Positions 33,475-42,863 of a stretch of 64,000 nt of DNA are shown in pieces. Each line of letters starts with the position of its first letter. Within the stretch, counting starts at the first letter, position 1. The position numbers and the translations under genes were made by a program. Location: contig JAUZRR010000024.1 in the NCBI GenBank assembly GCA_030950285.1, positions 1-64,000 of the forward strand, written 5' to 3'. The stretch is from Planctomycetota bacterium. Its GTDB lineage: Bacteria > Planctomycetota > Phycisphaerae > Phycisphaerales > UBA1924. The notes beneath the pieces are model-generated. The model worked only from the letters and a program-made list of their open reading frames with translations, was not told the DNA's origin and ran no database searches.

Positions 33475-34326
33475 CTAATATTCACAGCATGTCCATATGG
33501 TATTCGACCCGCGGAAGTTGGTGACATTGATGCCGTCGAGCCACCAGCTTTGGGATTGCGGATCAAAGAAGCACTGCACGATGATGGGGCGACGGCTCCG
33601 GTCCGGAACAACGCCGATCACTCCAACCTGTGCCGCAAGTATTTCGCCGTACCGGGCCACGAGCGCTTCCCGAGTCACCGGAGGCTGCATCCAGAACCGG
33701 CATGTTGCGGCAGAGCCGCCATGCCACAACTGTTCTCCCAATGTTCCGGCCAGCCGGCCGGTGAATCCGCGGTTGTGATTTGCAGAGGCAATCTCGATGG
33801 CCATTGCGTCGGGCCCGGTTGCAAGCATTGTCGGCACCGCACGCTTGGATGGCGGGTATTCCCACAGTACCGCAAAGACTTCTGCGACATCGGTCCCATC
33901 GAACCCTGCTCGGGCCGCGTTATGTGAGAGCGGGCCGTAAAGTGGTTCAAACTCTTCGAGGGTCTTGAAACTGTACCCTTCCGTCTCCATCCAGCGGACA
34001 TACTCAGCAGCCGAAACGGCAGTGTACCGCTGGATAAGAAACTCCCGCACGGTGTCTCGCAGCATCGCAATACGAGGATCAGTCTTGCTGAGAGCATGAT
34101 CCTGAATACGGACATCTGCCTTCGCAAGCGAATAGGCAATGGCCTCGGCATCCTCGAGAGGCGCCGAGGCCATCTTGCCATAGACCTCGGCACCCGCACG
34201 GCGCCAATATTCAGTCGGATTGGATGCCTCCGACACAGTATTCAGCCGTATCCATACGATGCAGCTAATGGCAACACCAAGAGCGCCGATGCCAATCAAA
34301 ACATACTGTGCCTTGCGGGATGCCAT
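33475..34326 (-). CDS. Hypothetical membrane-anchored protein
   Basis: Single N-terminal TM; no recognised domain; directly abuts the MauE-prepilin fusion gene. Confidence 0.65.
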   Translation of the reverse strand: MASRKAQYVLIGIGALGVAISCIVWIRLNTVSEASNPTEYWRRAGAEVYGKMASAPLEDAEAIAYSLAKADVRIQDHALSKTDPRIAMLRDTVREFLIQRYTAVSAAEYVRWMETEGYSFKTLEEFEPLYGPLSHNAARAGFDGTDVAEVFAVLWEYPPSKRAVPTMLATGPDAMAIEIASANHNRGFTGRLAGTLGEQLWHGGSAATCRFWMQPPVTREALVARYGEILAAQVGVIGVVPDRSRRPIIVQCFFDPQSQSWWLDGINVTNFRGSNTIWTCCEY

Positions 34327-34347
34327 ACGGGGCCTCCGACTGTCTTG

Positions 34348-34620
34348 CTAGTTTGTGCCCCCGTCTTGGCACCCGTTTCCGGTGGTGCAATCTGTCGCAA
34401 GCTTGCACACGCACTCCCATGTTCCCGCATTGTCGCAGCAGCATTTCATCTTCGGATACCCGCAGGCGGGTGCCGTCAGTTCCGAGCAGTAGCCGTCGCA
34501 CTTGGCCGGTGCACCGCCTCCCGGCCCGCCGCTCCCTTGCGCAAGCACGCCCGTGGCAAGACTGCCCAAGAACACAAGAACACCAACAAGAGGAATCAAG
34601 CAGCTCGGAATGTTTCGCAT
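34348..34620 (-). CDS. Small secreted cysteine-rich peptide
   Basis: Signal peptide ending GVLAQ; mature part AKCDGYCSELTAPACGYPKMKCCCDNAGTWECVCKLATDCTTGNGCQDGGTN with 10 Cys; SD-like GGAAAGGGG upstream. Confidence 0.7.
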   Translation of the reverse strand: MRNIPSCLIPLVGVLVFLGSLATGVLAQGSGGPGGGAPAKCDGYCSELTAPACGYPKMKCCCDNAGTWECVCKLATDCTTGNGCQDGGTN

Positions 34621-34670
34621 CGCATTTCCCCTTTCCTGAAATGAAGTATAGATGCTTTACCTAGAGTACC

Positions 34671-34686
34671 TCTCTCTCTCTCTCTC
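34671..34686. repeat. (TC)8 dinucleotide simple repeat
   Basis: TCTCTCTCTCTCTCTC, 51-66 nt upstream of the Cys-rich peptide start. Confidence 0.9.
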
Positions 34687-35191
34687 GGATGCAAGCGGAT
34701 TCTCCATAAAAACTCAAAAAATGCACGCGATGAGTAAATGCACACAACGGACAATGCCATACATTCAGTCGAAGGAGGCCGCCTGCATGCTCCCAGACAA
34801 CCGCCACGGAGGAGAACGGAAAGCGTTGCTTTGCTCCAGACACAGCACGCAAGCGCAGCTCACGGTGTGGGGCCGCGTATCCGTCGAAATCGGGCATCCC
34901 CAAGCGTAGTTTCCGCTTGACCTCCGCGAAAACCGGACGTGCGGCGGCGGGCTTGGGCCTGGTTCGGGTCGGCGAGCTCGGGCCCGGCCCCGAAGCATTG
35001 TTCCCGAGGCCCGGAGTGCTTCTCTTGGGGCCTGGAAAACTCTTCCCCAGGCCTCGGGAACTCCTCTTCCCGGCGCGTCGGCGGATGTTCGGGTCGGGGC
35101 AGAGACCGATCCCGCCGCACGATCGACCCACGATCGCCGCAGAACGCCGTCCGAACCAGAACACCCTCCGCACCACTTGTCTTTTCCCCCT

Positions 35192-35249
35192 TCTCTGCGC
35201 CTCTGCGTGAGCTTCGTCTTGAAGAGGGGCTCACGCAGAGGCGCAGAGA
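35192..35249. repeat. Perfect 21-bp inverted repeat (REP/MITE-like)
   Basis: TCTCTGCGCCTCTGCGTGAGC (35192..35212) and GCTCACGCAGAGGCGCAGAGA (35229..35249) with 16-nt loop. Confidence 0.9.
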
Positions 35250-35484
35250 CGCAGAGAGAAGAGCCGAGGAGAACGCGGGCCGGGGGGCGAGTGCCTCCCT
35301 CCCTCTCCCCCGGGGAGGGTTGTTCAACCACGGGCCGGAGAAGGCGGGTGAGAGGGCCTCCCTCGGCTCACTCCGTCCGGATGCGGCCGTCGGTGGCAAG
35401 CTCGGCCGGATCGCCAAACAACCCGGCCCCCCCGGCGGCGTGAGCGGAACACCGGCTCTTCGGTGTCGCGGGCCTTGCTGCGCA

Positions 35485-36492
35485 TCACGCCGGGTATTCG
35501 CTGCTGGTGCGGTCGGTTTCCCAGACCCGCACCGACCGCAACCAAACACCGCCGCCTTCTGCGTTGTCGCCCGGCCCCTCATCTCGCCCATCACCCAACC
35601 CCGCCACCGGCCCGGCGAGCAGGTCGTAGCAGACCCGCGCGATGTTCTCGACGGTCGGGTTCAAGCCGCAGCCGTCGGCGAACTCCTCGGTATCAAGGTT
35701 GAGGTGCTTGTGGTCAAACCTCGCGATGACCGTCTCGTGGACCACCCGCTCGAGCGCGTCGGTGGGGAACCGCCCGAGCATCGCCGTCGGCACCGCCACG
35801 CGGACCTCGACCTGGTAGTTGTGCCCGTGTCCGTTGGGGTTGTTGCACTTGCCGAAGTAGTCGTGGTTGGTTGCTTCGTCCCACCCCGCGACGTGCAGTC
35901 GGTGCGAAGCCGCGAAGTCGAAGCGGAGGCTGATCGTGGCGCTCGCCGGCGTGGGAGGGGCGGGCGAGGAAGGAGTGGGCGAGTTGGCATCGGGATCGGG
36001 CGGCATCGAGACCGCATGGTACGGCGAGAGCCCCAGCGTCAGCCCGACTACCTCGACCGGGAGCGCGTCGCGAAGCCCGGCCAGCGCTTCGGCGAGCACG
36101 CGCCCGAGGTCCGGGGTTGGGAAGAGGGAGTCGTGAGGAACCGGGGCCCCGCACTCCTCTTCGAGCAGCGGCCGCACCCGCTCGTGGACCGCGTCGTCGA
36201 TCTCTTTGATATTGATGAGGTAGCCGCTGGTCGGGTCCGGCTCGCCCACACACTCGACGGTGCACTCCACAAAGGACGCGAGCCCGACCATCGGCGGGCT
36301 GCCCGCATAGCCGTTCACGCCTCGGGTCGGGGCGCGAGTGTCTCGCGCGCCACCTGCCGCGAGACCCCCGGGGCGGACCGCAAACCGTGTTGTGCGTCGC
36401 AGGAGTGTTGGCACCGGCAGACGATAGCTCGCCGAGACTCGGCCGGGTACTCTTTGCCCGCGCCCGCTTCCTGCGCGGTACGATACCCTCAT
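35485..36492 (-). CDS. 6-pyruvoyl-tetrahydropterin synthase/QueD-like protein
   Basis: FDFAASHRLHVAGWDEATNHDYFGKCNNPNGHGHNYQVEVRV; FDHKHLNLDTEEF; PTVENIARVCYDLL. An upstream segment (SGYLINIKEIDDAVHERVRPLLEE) looks like a second PTPS half. Start uncertain. Confidence 0.82.
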   Translation of the reverse strand: MRVSYRAGSGRGQRVPGRVSASYRLPVPTLLRRTTRFAVRPGGLAAGGARDTRAPTRGVNGYAGSPPMVGLASFVECTVECVGEPDPTSGYLINIKEIDDAVHERVRPLLEEECGAPVPHDSLFPTPDLGRVLAEALAGLRDALPVEVVGLTLGLSPYHAVSMPPDPDANSPTPSSPAPPTPASATISLRFDFAASHRLHVAGWDEATNHDYFGKCNNPNGHGHNYQVEVRVAVPTAMLGRFPTDALERVVHETVIARFDHKHLNLDTEEFADGCGLNPTVENIARVCYDLLAGPVAGLGDGRDEGPGDNAEGGGVWLRSVRVWETDRTSSEYPA

Positions 36493-37186
36493 GAATCACC
36501 GCCCCACACCGTCCTGCGCGGCCGGCGTTCTGGCTTGCATCCTCGGCATCCTCGCCGGCACATCGCACGCCCAGCAGACGTCGCCGCCCAAAGCCCCGCC
36601 CGCAATCGCTCCCGCCACACAACCGGAGGCAACCCCCGTGGACACATTCAAGAACGATCCGGCTGCGATGCTCGGGTTCACGATGAAGAGCATCGAGGGC
36701 AAGCCGGTCAAGCTCGAGGAGTATGCCGGGCAGGTCGTGCTCTTTGTCAACGTCGCCAGCGCCTGCGGCCTCACGCCGCAGTACGAGGGGCTCCAGGAAC
36801 TTTTCGAGAAGTACGAAGACCGGGGGTTCGTCGTGCTCGGGTTCCCCGCCAACAACTTCGGCGGGCAGGAGCCGGGGAGCGACGAGGAAATCCTCGAGTT
36901 CTGCACCGGCAAGTACAACGTCACGTTCCCGATGTTCAGCAAGATCGACGTGATCGGGGAGGACCGCCACCCGCTGTATGCCAAGTTTGCCAAAGCGACC
37001 GAGGATCGGGGCGGCGAGCCGACGTGGAACTTCACCAAGTACCTCGTCAACCGCGAAGGCAAGGTGGTCACCCGCTTTGACCCCCGGACCGTGCCCGACG
37101 ATGTCAAGCTGATCGAGGAGCTCGAGCGTCTGCTCGCCGAGCCGGCCCCCGCTGGTGCCAAATCGACCGAAGACAAGCCCGCCTGA
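36491..37186 (+). CDS. Glutathione peroxidase (Cys form), secreted
   Basis: LFVNVASACGLTPQYEGLQEL; GFPANNFGGQEPGSDEEI; TWNFTKYLVNREGKV; N-terminal signal peptide. Confidence 0.92.
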   Translation: MNHRPTPSCAAGVLACILGILAGTSHAQQTSPPKAPPAIAPATQPEATPVDTFKNDPAAMLGFTMKSIEGKPVKLEEYAGQVVLFVNVASACGLTPQYEGLQELFEKYEDRGFVVLGFPANNFGGQEPGSDEEILEFCTGKYNVTFPMFSKIDVIGEDRHPLYAKFAKATEDRGGEPTWNFTKYLVNREGKVVTRFDPRTVPDDVKLIEELERLLAEPAPAGAKSTEDKPA

Positions 37187-37196
37187 GCGAGACCAG

Positions 37197-38384
37197 ATGC
37201 CCCGCTATCAGTACACAGCACTCGACCCGACGGGCAAACGCCTCGGTGGCGTTCTCACCGGGCAGAACGAGCAGTCGGTGCTTGCCGAACTTGAAGGCCG
37301 CGCGCTGGTCCCGGTGCAAATCGTCGAGAAGCCCGAGCCGATCTCGCTGCGCCGCAAGGGGTTGAGCGCCCGCCGACTCGCCGAGGTCTATATCCAGATC
37401 GCCGACATGCTCCAGGCCGGGGTCCCGGTGTTGCGGGCGCTCCTGGTGCTCGCCGGGCAGAAGGACGTGCGAATCTCGTCGGTCTTCCGCGAAGTCGCGA
37501 CAGCGGTCTCCGAGGGTGACGAGCTCGGCGAAGCGATGTCCCGCAGGCCGGACATATTCAAGCCGACCCACGTCGCGATCGTCCGTGCCGGCGAGCGCGG
37601 CGGCTTTCTCGAAGACGCCATGGCGAGGCTCGGGCAGTTTGTCGAGACCCAGGCCGAACTCCGCGGCAAGCTCACCGGGAGCATGATCTACCCGCTCGTG
37701 CTCGTCGCGATGGGCGGCATCATCCTGATCGTGATCTTCGCGGTGCTGATCCCCAAGATCCGTCCGATGTTTGACCGTATCGAGCAGCTGCCGGCGGTCA
37801 CCGAGCTGGTCTTTGCGGTTGCCACGCTCGCGACCAGCTACGCGCCCTTCGTGCTCGGGGGTGTGGCGGCGTGTGCCGTGGCGTTCGTGGCTGTCCGGCG
37901 CAAGCCGGGCGTGCAGCGTTTTATCGACCGCGCGATGCTCAAGCTGCCCGGCATCGGGCCGCTGGTCAGGTCGGTCGCGGTGGCGCGGTTTGCGCGGATG
38001 CTCGGCACGATGATCGCCAATGGCGTCCCCATGCTCGCGGCGCTCAAGACCTCCCGCATGGCCGCGGGCAACAGCGTGCTCGAAGCGGCGATCGAGGAGG
38101 CCGGCGAGCAGATCGGGGCCGGCGAACCGCTTGCCAGCTCGCTCGGCAAGTCCGGACTTTTCTCCAACGACGTGATCGAGATGCTCACCGTCGGCGAGGA
38201 AGCCGGCAACCTGGATAAGGTTCTGATCCGCATCGCCGACACCGTCGAGGTGCGGATCGAGCGGCTGCTCTCCAACCTCATCCGCCTGGTCGAGCCGCTG
38301 CTGATCGCAGCGATCGCGGCGGTGGTGTTCGTGATCGCGGTGGCGTTGATCCTGCCTCTGACCCAGCTCAGCGACATTAAATAG
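37197..38384 (+). CDS. gspF: GspF-type inner-membrane platform protein (second locus)
   Basis: YQYTALDPTGKRLGGVLTGQNEQSVLAELEGRALVPVQI; VYIQIADMLQAGVPVLRAL; C-terminal EPLLIAAIAAVVFVIAVALILPL. Confidence 0.92.
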   Translation: MPRYQYTALDPTGKRLGGVLTGQNEQSVLAELEGRALVPVQIVEKPEPISLRRKGLSARRLAEVYIQIADMLQAGVPVLRALLVLAGQKDVRISSVFREVATAVSEGDELGEAMSRRPDIFKPTHVAIVRAGERGGFLEDAMARLGQFVETQAELRGKLTGSMIYPLVLVAMGGIILIVIFAVLIPKIRPMFDRIEQLPAVTELVFAVATLATSYAPFVLGGVAACAVAFVAVRRKPGVQRFIDRAMLKLPGIGPLVRSVAVARFARMLGTMIANGVPMLAALKTSRMAAGNSVLEAAIEEAGEQIGAGEPLASSLGKSGLFSNDVIEMLTVGEEAGNLDKVLIRIADTVEVRIERLLSNLIRLVEPLLIAAIAAVVFVIAVALILPLTQLSDIK

Positions 38385-38577
38385 CTCACGGATCGACCGT
38401 CAACGAACCCAAAACCGCCCTGGAGCGTCCAAGAAGGGGCTTGCGGCGTCGGGCTCGCTATGCTAGTATTGACTAATGTCAGGCCGGAGAGGGGTCTTCG
38501 GCCGAAGGTGACAGTTGACAGGAACGGAATCTGCGACCCGGCGAAAGCGTGGGGCGTGCCAGAAAGGAAACTCTCCG

Positions 38578-39081
38578 ATGCAACGCAACACTCGTGCGAG
38601 GGGGTTCACCCTCATCGAAGTCATGATCGTGATCGCCATTGTCCTCGCGCTCGCGGCGATTGTGGGCGTCGCGGTCCTCGGCCGTCGCGACCAGGCCGAC
38701 GTCTCGCTGACCAGTATCAAACTCAACAACATCAAGAGCGCGATCAAGCAGTTCAACTTCGACTTCAGCCGCTGGCCGACCGAAGAGGAAGGCCTCAAAG
38801 TGCTCTGGGACAAGGAAGCGCTCGACCCCGACGCCGACGTCAACAAGTACATGGGCAACGGCTACCTGGAAGAGCCGACGCCGGTCGACCAGTGGGGCAA
38901 CGAGTGGGGGTACCGGTTCCCCAGCATCCGCGGCGACGAGACGCAGTACGACCTCTGGTCGTTTGGGCCCAACGGCGAGGACGAGGACGGCGAGGGGGAC
39001 GACATCGTCTCGTGGCGCCGTGACGACGAGGACGGGGACTTCGGCGGCGACATGATGCCGCCGCCGCCGTCGGGGGGTTGA
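38578..39081 (+). CDS. gspG: Major pseudopilin GspG
   Basis: ARGFTLIEVMIVIAIVLALAAIVGVAVLGRRDQ; RWPTEEEGLKVLWD; PVDQWGNEWGYRFPS; YDLWSFGPNG, canonical GspG. Confidence 0.95.
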   Translation: MQRNTRARGFTLIEVMIVIAIVLALAAIVGVAVLGRRDQADVSLTSIKLNNIKSAIKQFNFDFSRWPTEEEGLKVLWDKEALDPDADVNKYMGNGYLEEPTPVDQWGNEWGYRFPSIRGDETQYDLWSFGPNGEDEDGEGDDIVSWRRDDEDGDFGGDMMPPPPSGG

Positions 39082-39133
39082 GGTTCGGGATCGGATTCTG
39101 ATTTGAGGGGCGGAGCCCCGACGGACATGCACC

Positions 39134-39901
39134 ATGCGCGTGCGCGCGTTCACGATTCTCGAGATCATGATTGTGGTGCTGATCGTCACCGCGATCAGCG
39201 CGGTGGTCATCCCCACGCTGGTGGGTCGGGTTGCCGAGAGCAAGCTCGGCGGCGCGGTCCGCGCGGTGGAGTTTGCCGCCGCGCTTGCTGCGGCCGAAGC
39301 GATGCAGCGCGGCGAGGTCGTCGCGTTCGTCGCCGAGCGCGACGGCGAGGCGTGGGTGCTCTACGCCGAGCCGATCGAACCCGAGCGAATCGGGAGTGTG
39401 TTCGTGCGGGCGTCGGGGGATGAGTTGTTCGAGCCGATGCCCGACGAAGGACAGCCGCGCCCTCGTGTCGAGCTTGCGAGCTTTGAGGGCGTGGAGATCC
39501 GCGACCAGCCGGTGCTGCGCATGTCGCCAGGGATGGGCGGGGTTGGCGGATTTGACGAGGACCCATTCGCGACAGACGCAGAGGGCGACGAGGCCGACGC
39601 CGAGCGGTTCGGGCTTGATGTACCGACAGCACGCTGGGTGCTCGGGGTGTTCTTTGCGGATGGCTCGGCAAGACCCGGGCCGACGGTCTACCTCATCGTG
39701 GACGACGGGCGCGAGCAGCGTTCGGCCCGGCTGCGCCCGCTGACTGGGGGCATCGACGTTGCAACTGTCGATCCCTTCGGCGACGCCCCCCCCGAGGGCG
39801 AAACGGAGGAAGCAGACGAACTCGACGACGAGCCCATGCCGCCACCATCGCTTCCGGCTGGTGCCGCCCCGGGCACGAGCCGCACGGGGGAGGGGCCATG
39901 A
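39134..39901 (+). CDS. Pseudopilin GspH-like
   Basis: VRAFTILEIMIVVLIVTAISAVVIPTLVGRVAESK. Confidence 0.82.
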   Translation: MRVRAFTILEIMIVVLIVTAISAVVIPTLVGRVAESKLGGAVRAVEFAAALAAAEAMQRGEVVAFVAERDGEAWVLYAEPIEPERIGSVFVRASGDELFEPMPDEGQPRPRVELASFEGVEIRDQPVLRMSPGMGGVGGFDEDPFATDAEGDEADAERFGLDVPTARWVLGVFFADGSARPGPTVYLIVDDGREQRSARLRPLTGGIDVATVDPFGDAPPEGETEEADELDDEPMPPPSLPAGAAPGTSRTGEGP

Positions 39902-40422
39902 CGATCACTGCTCGAATCTCACGTGGCTGGGTGCTGCTCGAGATGATGGTCTCGCTGGCGATCTTTGCGATGACCGCGCTCGCGGTGCTCGGGGCGATCG
40001 ATCGAGGCTTGTCCTCGGCCGAGCGGACCCGCGGGCAGGCGCAGGCGGTGGACCTGGCGACCTCGACGATGGTCAAGCTCGAAGCCGGGCTGGGCACGGT
40101 GCAGAACCTCGCCGGCCCGGTGCCCGCGTGGGAGCCGCCGTTGGTGAGTGACGGCCCGTTCGATGAGTCGGCGCCCGGCGGGTTTTCCGAGACCCTCCCG
40201 GCCGAGTCGTTGTGGGAGGTCGAGATCGACACGATCCGATCGGAGTTTCCGGGCTTGACCCACGTCACGGTGACCGTGGTCAAGCGGGCGAGCCCCGACA
40301 GCGAGTCGCTTGTCGCGTCGTACACGTTGCACCAGCTCGTCCGCCTCGCGGACGCCGAGGAGGACGTGGTCGGCGAACTCGACGAGATGGCGATCGAAGC
40401 ACAGCAGGGCGGAGGGAACTGA
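39898..40422 (+). CDS. Pseudopilin GspI-like
   Basis: SRGWVLLEMMVSLAIFAMTALAVLGAIDRGLSSAERTRGQAQAVDLATS; divergent cleavage motif. Confidence 0.78.
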   Translation: MTITARISRGWVLLEMMVSLAIFAMTALAVLGAIDRGLSSAERTRGQAQAVDLATSTMVKLEAGLGTVQNLAGPVPAWEPPLVSDGPFDESAPGGFSETLPAESLWEVEIDTIRSEFPGLTHVTVTVVKRASPDSESLVASYTLHQLVRLADAEEDVVGELDEMAIEAQQGGGN

Positions 40423-40425
40423 CCG

Positions 40426-41199
40426 GTGCGGAATCTGCAACCAACCCGCAGCCGCGCGATGCGTGCGATGACGCTTATTGAGGTGATGCTCGCGCTTGCG
40501 ATCCTGGTCGTGCTGTCGGTCGGCGTGACCGCGTTCTTCTTGCAGGTCAGCGTGCGTCGTGACCGTCTGGTCGAGATCGCGGGTCGGCAGCGGGACGCAG
40601 CGCTGCTGTTCGGGCGGCTCGAATCCGCGATCATGCACGCGGTCACCGTCGGGCCGGACGGGTCGGCTGGAATCAAGGGCAGCGAAACATCGCTGGCGGT
40701 GGTCACCCGCAGCGTCTCGCCGATGCTGGCGGGCGACGCGGCGGTGGGCGATGCCAGCGTCGTGACCTTCGAGTTTGATGAGCGTTCCCGGTCCTGCACA
40801 CTCGGGATCGAGGCAGTGGGGGCGGCGGGCGAATCGGAACGCTCGGTGGCTGAACCCGTACTCGGGCGGGTCGAGCGGGTCAGGCTCCGTTATTCCGACG
40901 GCCGGCGCTGGTCGGGCTCATTCGACAGCGTCTCGGCGGGTGGGCTTCCCGTTGCGGTCGAGGTCTCGATCTGGTTCGCATCAGCGGCGGACGACACCGA
41001 GCCGAGCGACCCGGGTGAGCCTCCCGGCGAGATGACCGAACAGGAACGCGAGGACTTTGCCCGGTTCGGCTCGCTTGATGCGCCGGGGTTTGGTCCCGAA
41101 CAAGGACTGGATGACAACGTGTGGATCCCGCGCGAACCCGACTGCCTGCGCGTGTTCGGCGTGCCCGATGCGCCCGAGTGGAAGGGGCGTACGTCATGA
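40426..41199 (+). CDS. Pseudopilin GspJ-like
   Basis: SRAMRAMTLIEVMLALAILVVLSVGVTAFFLQ. Confidence 0.82.
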   Translation: MRNLQPTRSRAMRAMTLIEVMLALAILVVLSVGVTAFFLQVSVRRDRLVEIAGRQRDAALLFGRLESAIMHAVTVGPDGSAGIKGSETSLAVVTRSVSPMLAGDAAVGDASVVTFEFDERSRSCTLGIEAVGAAGESERSVAEPVLGRVERVRLRYSDGRRWSGSFDSVSAGGLPVAVEVSIWFASAADDTEPSDPGEPPGEMTEQEREDFARFGSLDAPGFGPEQGLDDNVWIPREPDCLRVFGVPDAPEWKGRTS

Positions 41200-42863
41200 T
41201 CGCGCGCGCAACAAACCCGGGCCGGCGGGGCAGCGCGATCCTTGCGGTGCTGTTGCTGCTGGTCATCGGCGTGGTGATCGCGGCGACGGTGCTCGTCGCG
41301 GCCGACGCGGCGGGAGAATCGGCCGAATCCGAACGGCACCGCGCCCAGGCCCGCGCGATGGCGTGGTCGGGGGTCCAGGCGGTGATGGCCGAGCTTTCGG
41401 AACAACGCGAGGACCTGCTCGACGGCCTTGATCCGCAGCTCACGCAGGAATGGTCGCTCTTTACACTCGACGACGGGACCCGGGGCATCGTGCGGCTGCT
41501 CGACCTTGACCCGCAGAGCGACGCGATGGTTGTCGCGGAGAACGCCAAGCTCGATATCAATGCCGCGACCGCCGAGATGCTCGCGGCGGTGCCGGGGTTG
41601 GACGGGATGCTCGCCGCACGCATCGTCGAGGCCCGCGATACGCAGCCGTTCTCGAGTGTCGCGGAGCTGTTGCGCGTGGAGGGGATCACGCCCGACTTGC
41701 TCTACGGCCCGCCGGATGTTGGCTGGGACGGCGCGGGCGGCGACTCGGTTGGTAGCCCCGATCTCTCGCCGGCGTCCCCGCTGGGCGTGGGGATGGACGG
41801 GCCGAGCGGGTTGGTCAGCTACCTGACGGTGTTTGCGTTCGATCCGAACGTGCAGGTCGGGTTTCAGAGTTCGCAGGAGCACCGCGGGAAGCTGCGTGTG
41901 AATCTGGACCAGGAGTGGTCGGACGATCTTGAGCGTGCCATCACCGAGCGGTTCGGTGCCGAGGCTGCCCAGGCGGTCAAACAGTTGATGGACGGCGGAC
42001 AGACCTTCGCCACCGACAGTGAACTGGCGGGTGTGCTGATCGACGTGGGGTTTGGCGTCGAGGGATGGGGCGAGTTGTTTGATGTGTTCACGACCACCGA
42101 CGACGAGTTTCTCGCGGGCCGGGTGGATGTAAACCGTGCCGGGCCGGAGGTCTTGGCGTGCGTGCCGGGGATCAGTCCGGAGCAGGCCGCGGCGATCGTT
42201 GATCGGCGGGAGACGCTGGACGCGCCCTCGCGGGCGATGCCGACGTGGTTGTTGCAGGAGGGGCTCATCGAGCCGGAAGATTACAAGGCGGCTGCCGATT
42301 GGATCACGGCTCGGTCGATGCAATGGCGCGTGCGTCTCGAAGTCGGCGTGATGGCTGGCGACGGGACTGGCGGCTTCGACGAGAGTGCGCCGATGACGAT
42401 GGACGATCTCATGGCGGGATGGGACGAGGCGCCGGACGGGGACAGATTGCAGCACCGCATGGTGGTGGAGGCGGTGATCGACGTGGCGTCCTCGAGGCCT
42501 CGGGTCGCGTACCTGCGCGAGGTGACGCTGCTCGACCCGGTGCTGGCGATGCTGCACGCCGAGGCGGCGCTCGATGAAGACGCCGAGCGGTTCGGGCCAG
42601 AGCCTGGGGGCTTTGATGAATCTGTCGCAGGGGCGATCGGCGATGGGTTTGGCGAAGCGCCTGACGATGGACTGGACTTCGGCGGCGGCTTTGACCTCGC
42701 ACCTCCACAATCTGGATTTGACCAACAACCCGCGGGCGACCTCGCGGGCACAAACGGCGATATGGAGCCGACCGACGACCCGGCCGAGCAGGCGGGCGAC
42801 TCGGGCGGCGCGGTCGATCGAAGGATCGGGCGTTGGACGACACGGAAGGCGGGCGGGTCATGA
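41196..42863 (+). CDS. gspK: GspK-like minor pseudopilin
   Basis: GRRGSAILAVLLLLVIGVVIAATVLVAAD; SAM/HhH-like DINAATAEMLAAVPGLDGMLAARIVEARD and VNRAGPEVLACVPGISPEQAAAIVDRRE. Confidence 0.85.
   Translation: MIARATNPGRRGSAILAVLLLLVIGVVIAATVLVAADAAGESAESERHRAQARAMAWSGVQAVMAELSEQREDLLDGLDPQLTQEWSLFTLDDGTRGIVRLLDLDPQSDAMVVAENAKLDINAATAEMLAAVPGLDGMLAARIVEARDTQPFSSVAELLRVEGITPDLLYGPPDVGWDGAGGDSVGSPDLSPASPLGVGMDGPSGLVSYLTVFAFDPNVQVGFQSSQEHRGKLRVNLDQEWSDDLERAITERFGAEAAQAVKQLMDGGQTFATDSELAGVLIDVGFGVEGWGELFDVFTTTDDEFLAGRVDVNRAGPEVLACVPGISPEQAAAIVDRRETLDAPSRAMPTWLLQEGLIEPEDYKAAADWITARSMQWRVRLEVGVMAGDGTGGFDESAPMTMDDLMAGWDEAPDGDRLQHRMVVEAVIDVASSRPRVAYLREVTLLDPVLAMLHAEAALDEDAERFGPEPGGFDESVAGAIGDGFGEAPDDGLDFGGGFDLAPPQSGFDQQPAGDLAGTNGDMEPTDDPAEQAGDSGGAVDRRIGRWTTRKAGGS

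Noticed and set aside
34990-35065. Possible CRISPR-like or coding tandem repeat (CCCGAGGCCCGGA-type blocks)
   Set aside because: Units are imperfect, short and lack uniform spacers; no cas genes are present. Treated only as degenerate GC-rich repeats.
34939-37080. 713-aa plus-strand ORF
   Set aside because: Runs antisense through the PTPS/QueD-like gene and out of frame through gpx; repetitive Arg/Pro-rich translation; no start signal.
36491-37186. Selenocysteine glutathione peroxidase
   Set aside because: The active-site codon is TGC (Cys, ASACGLT), not TGA.
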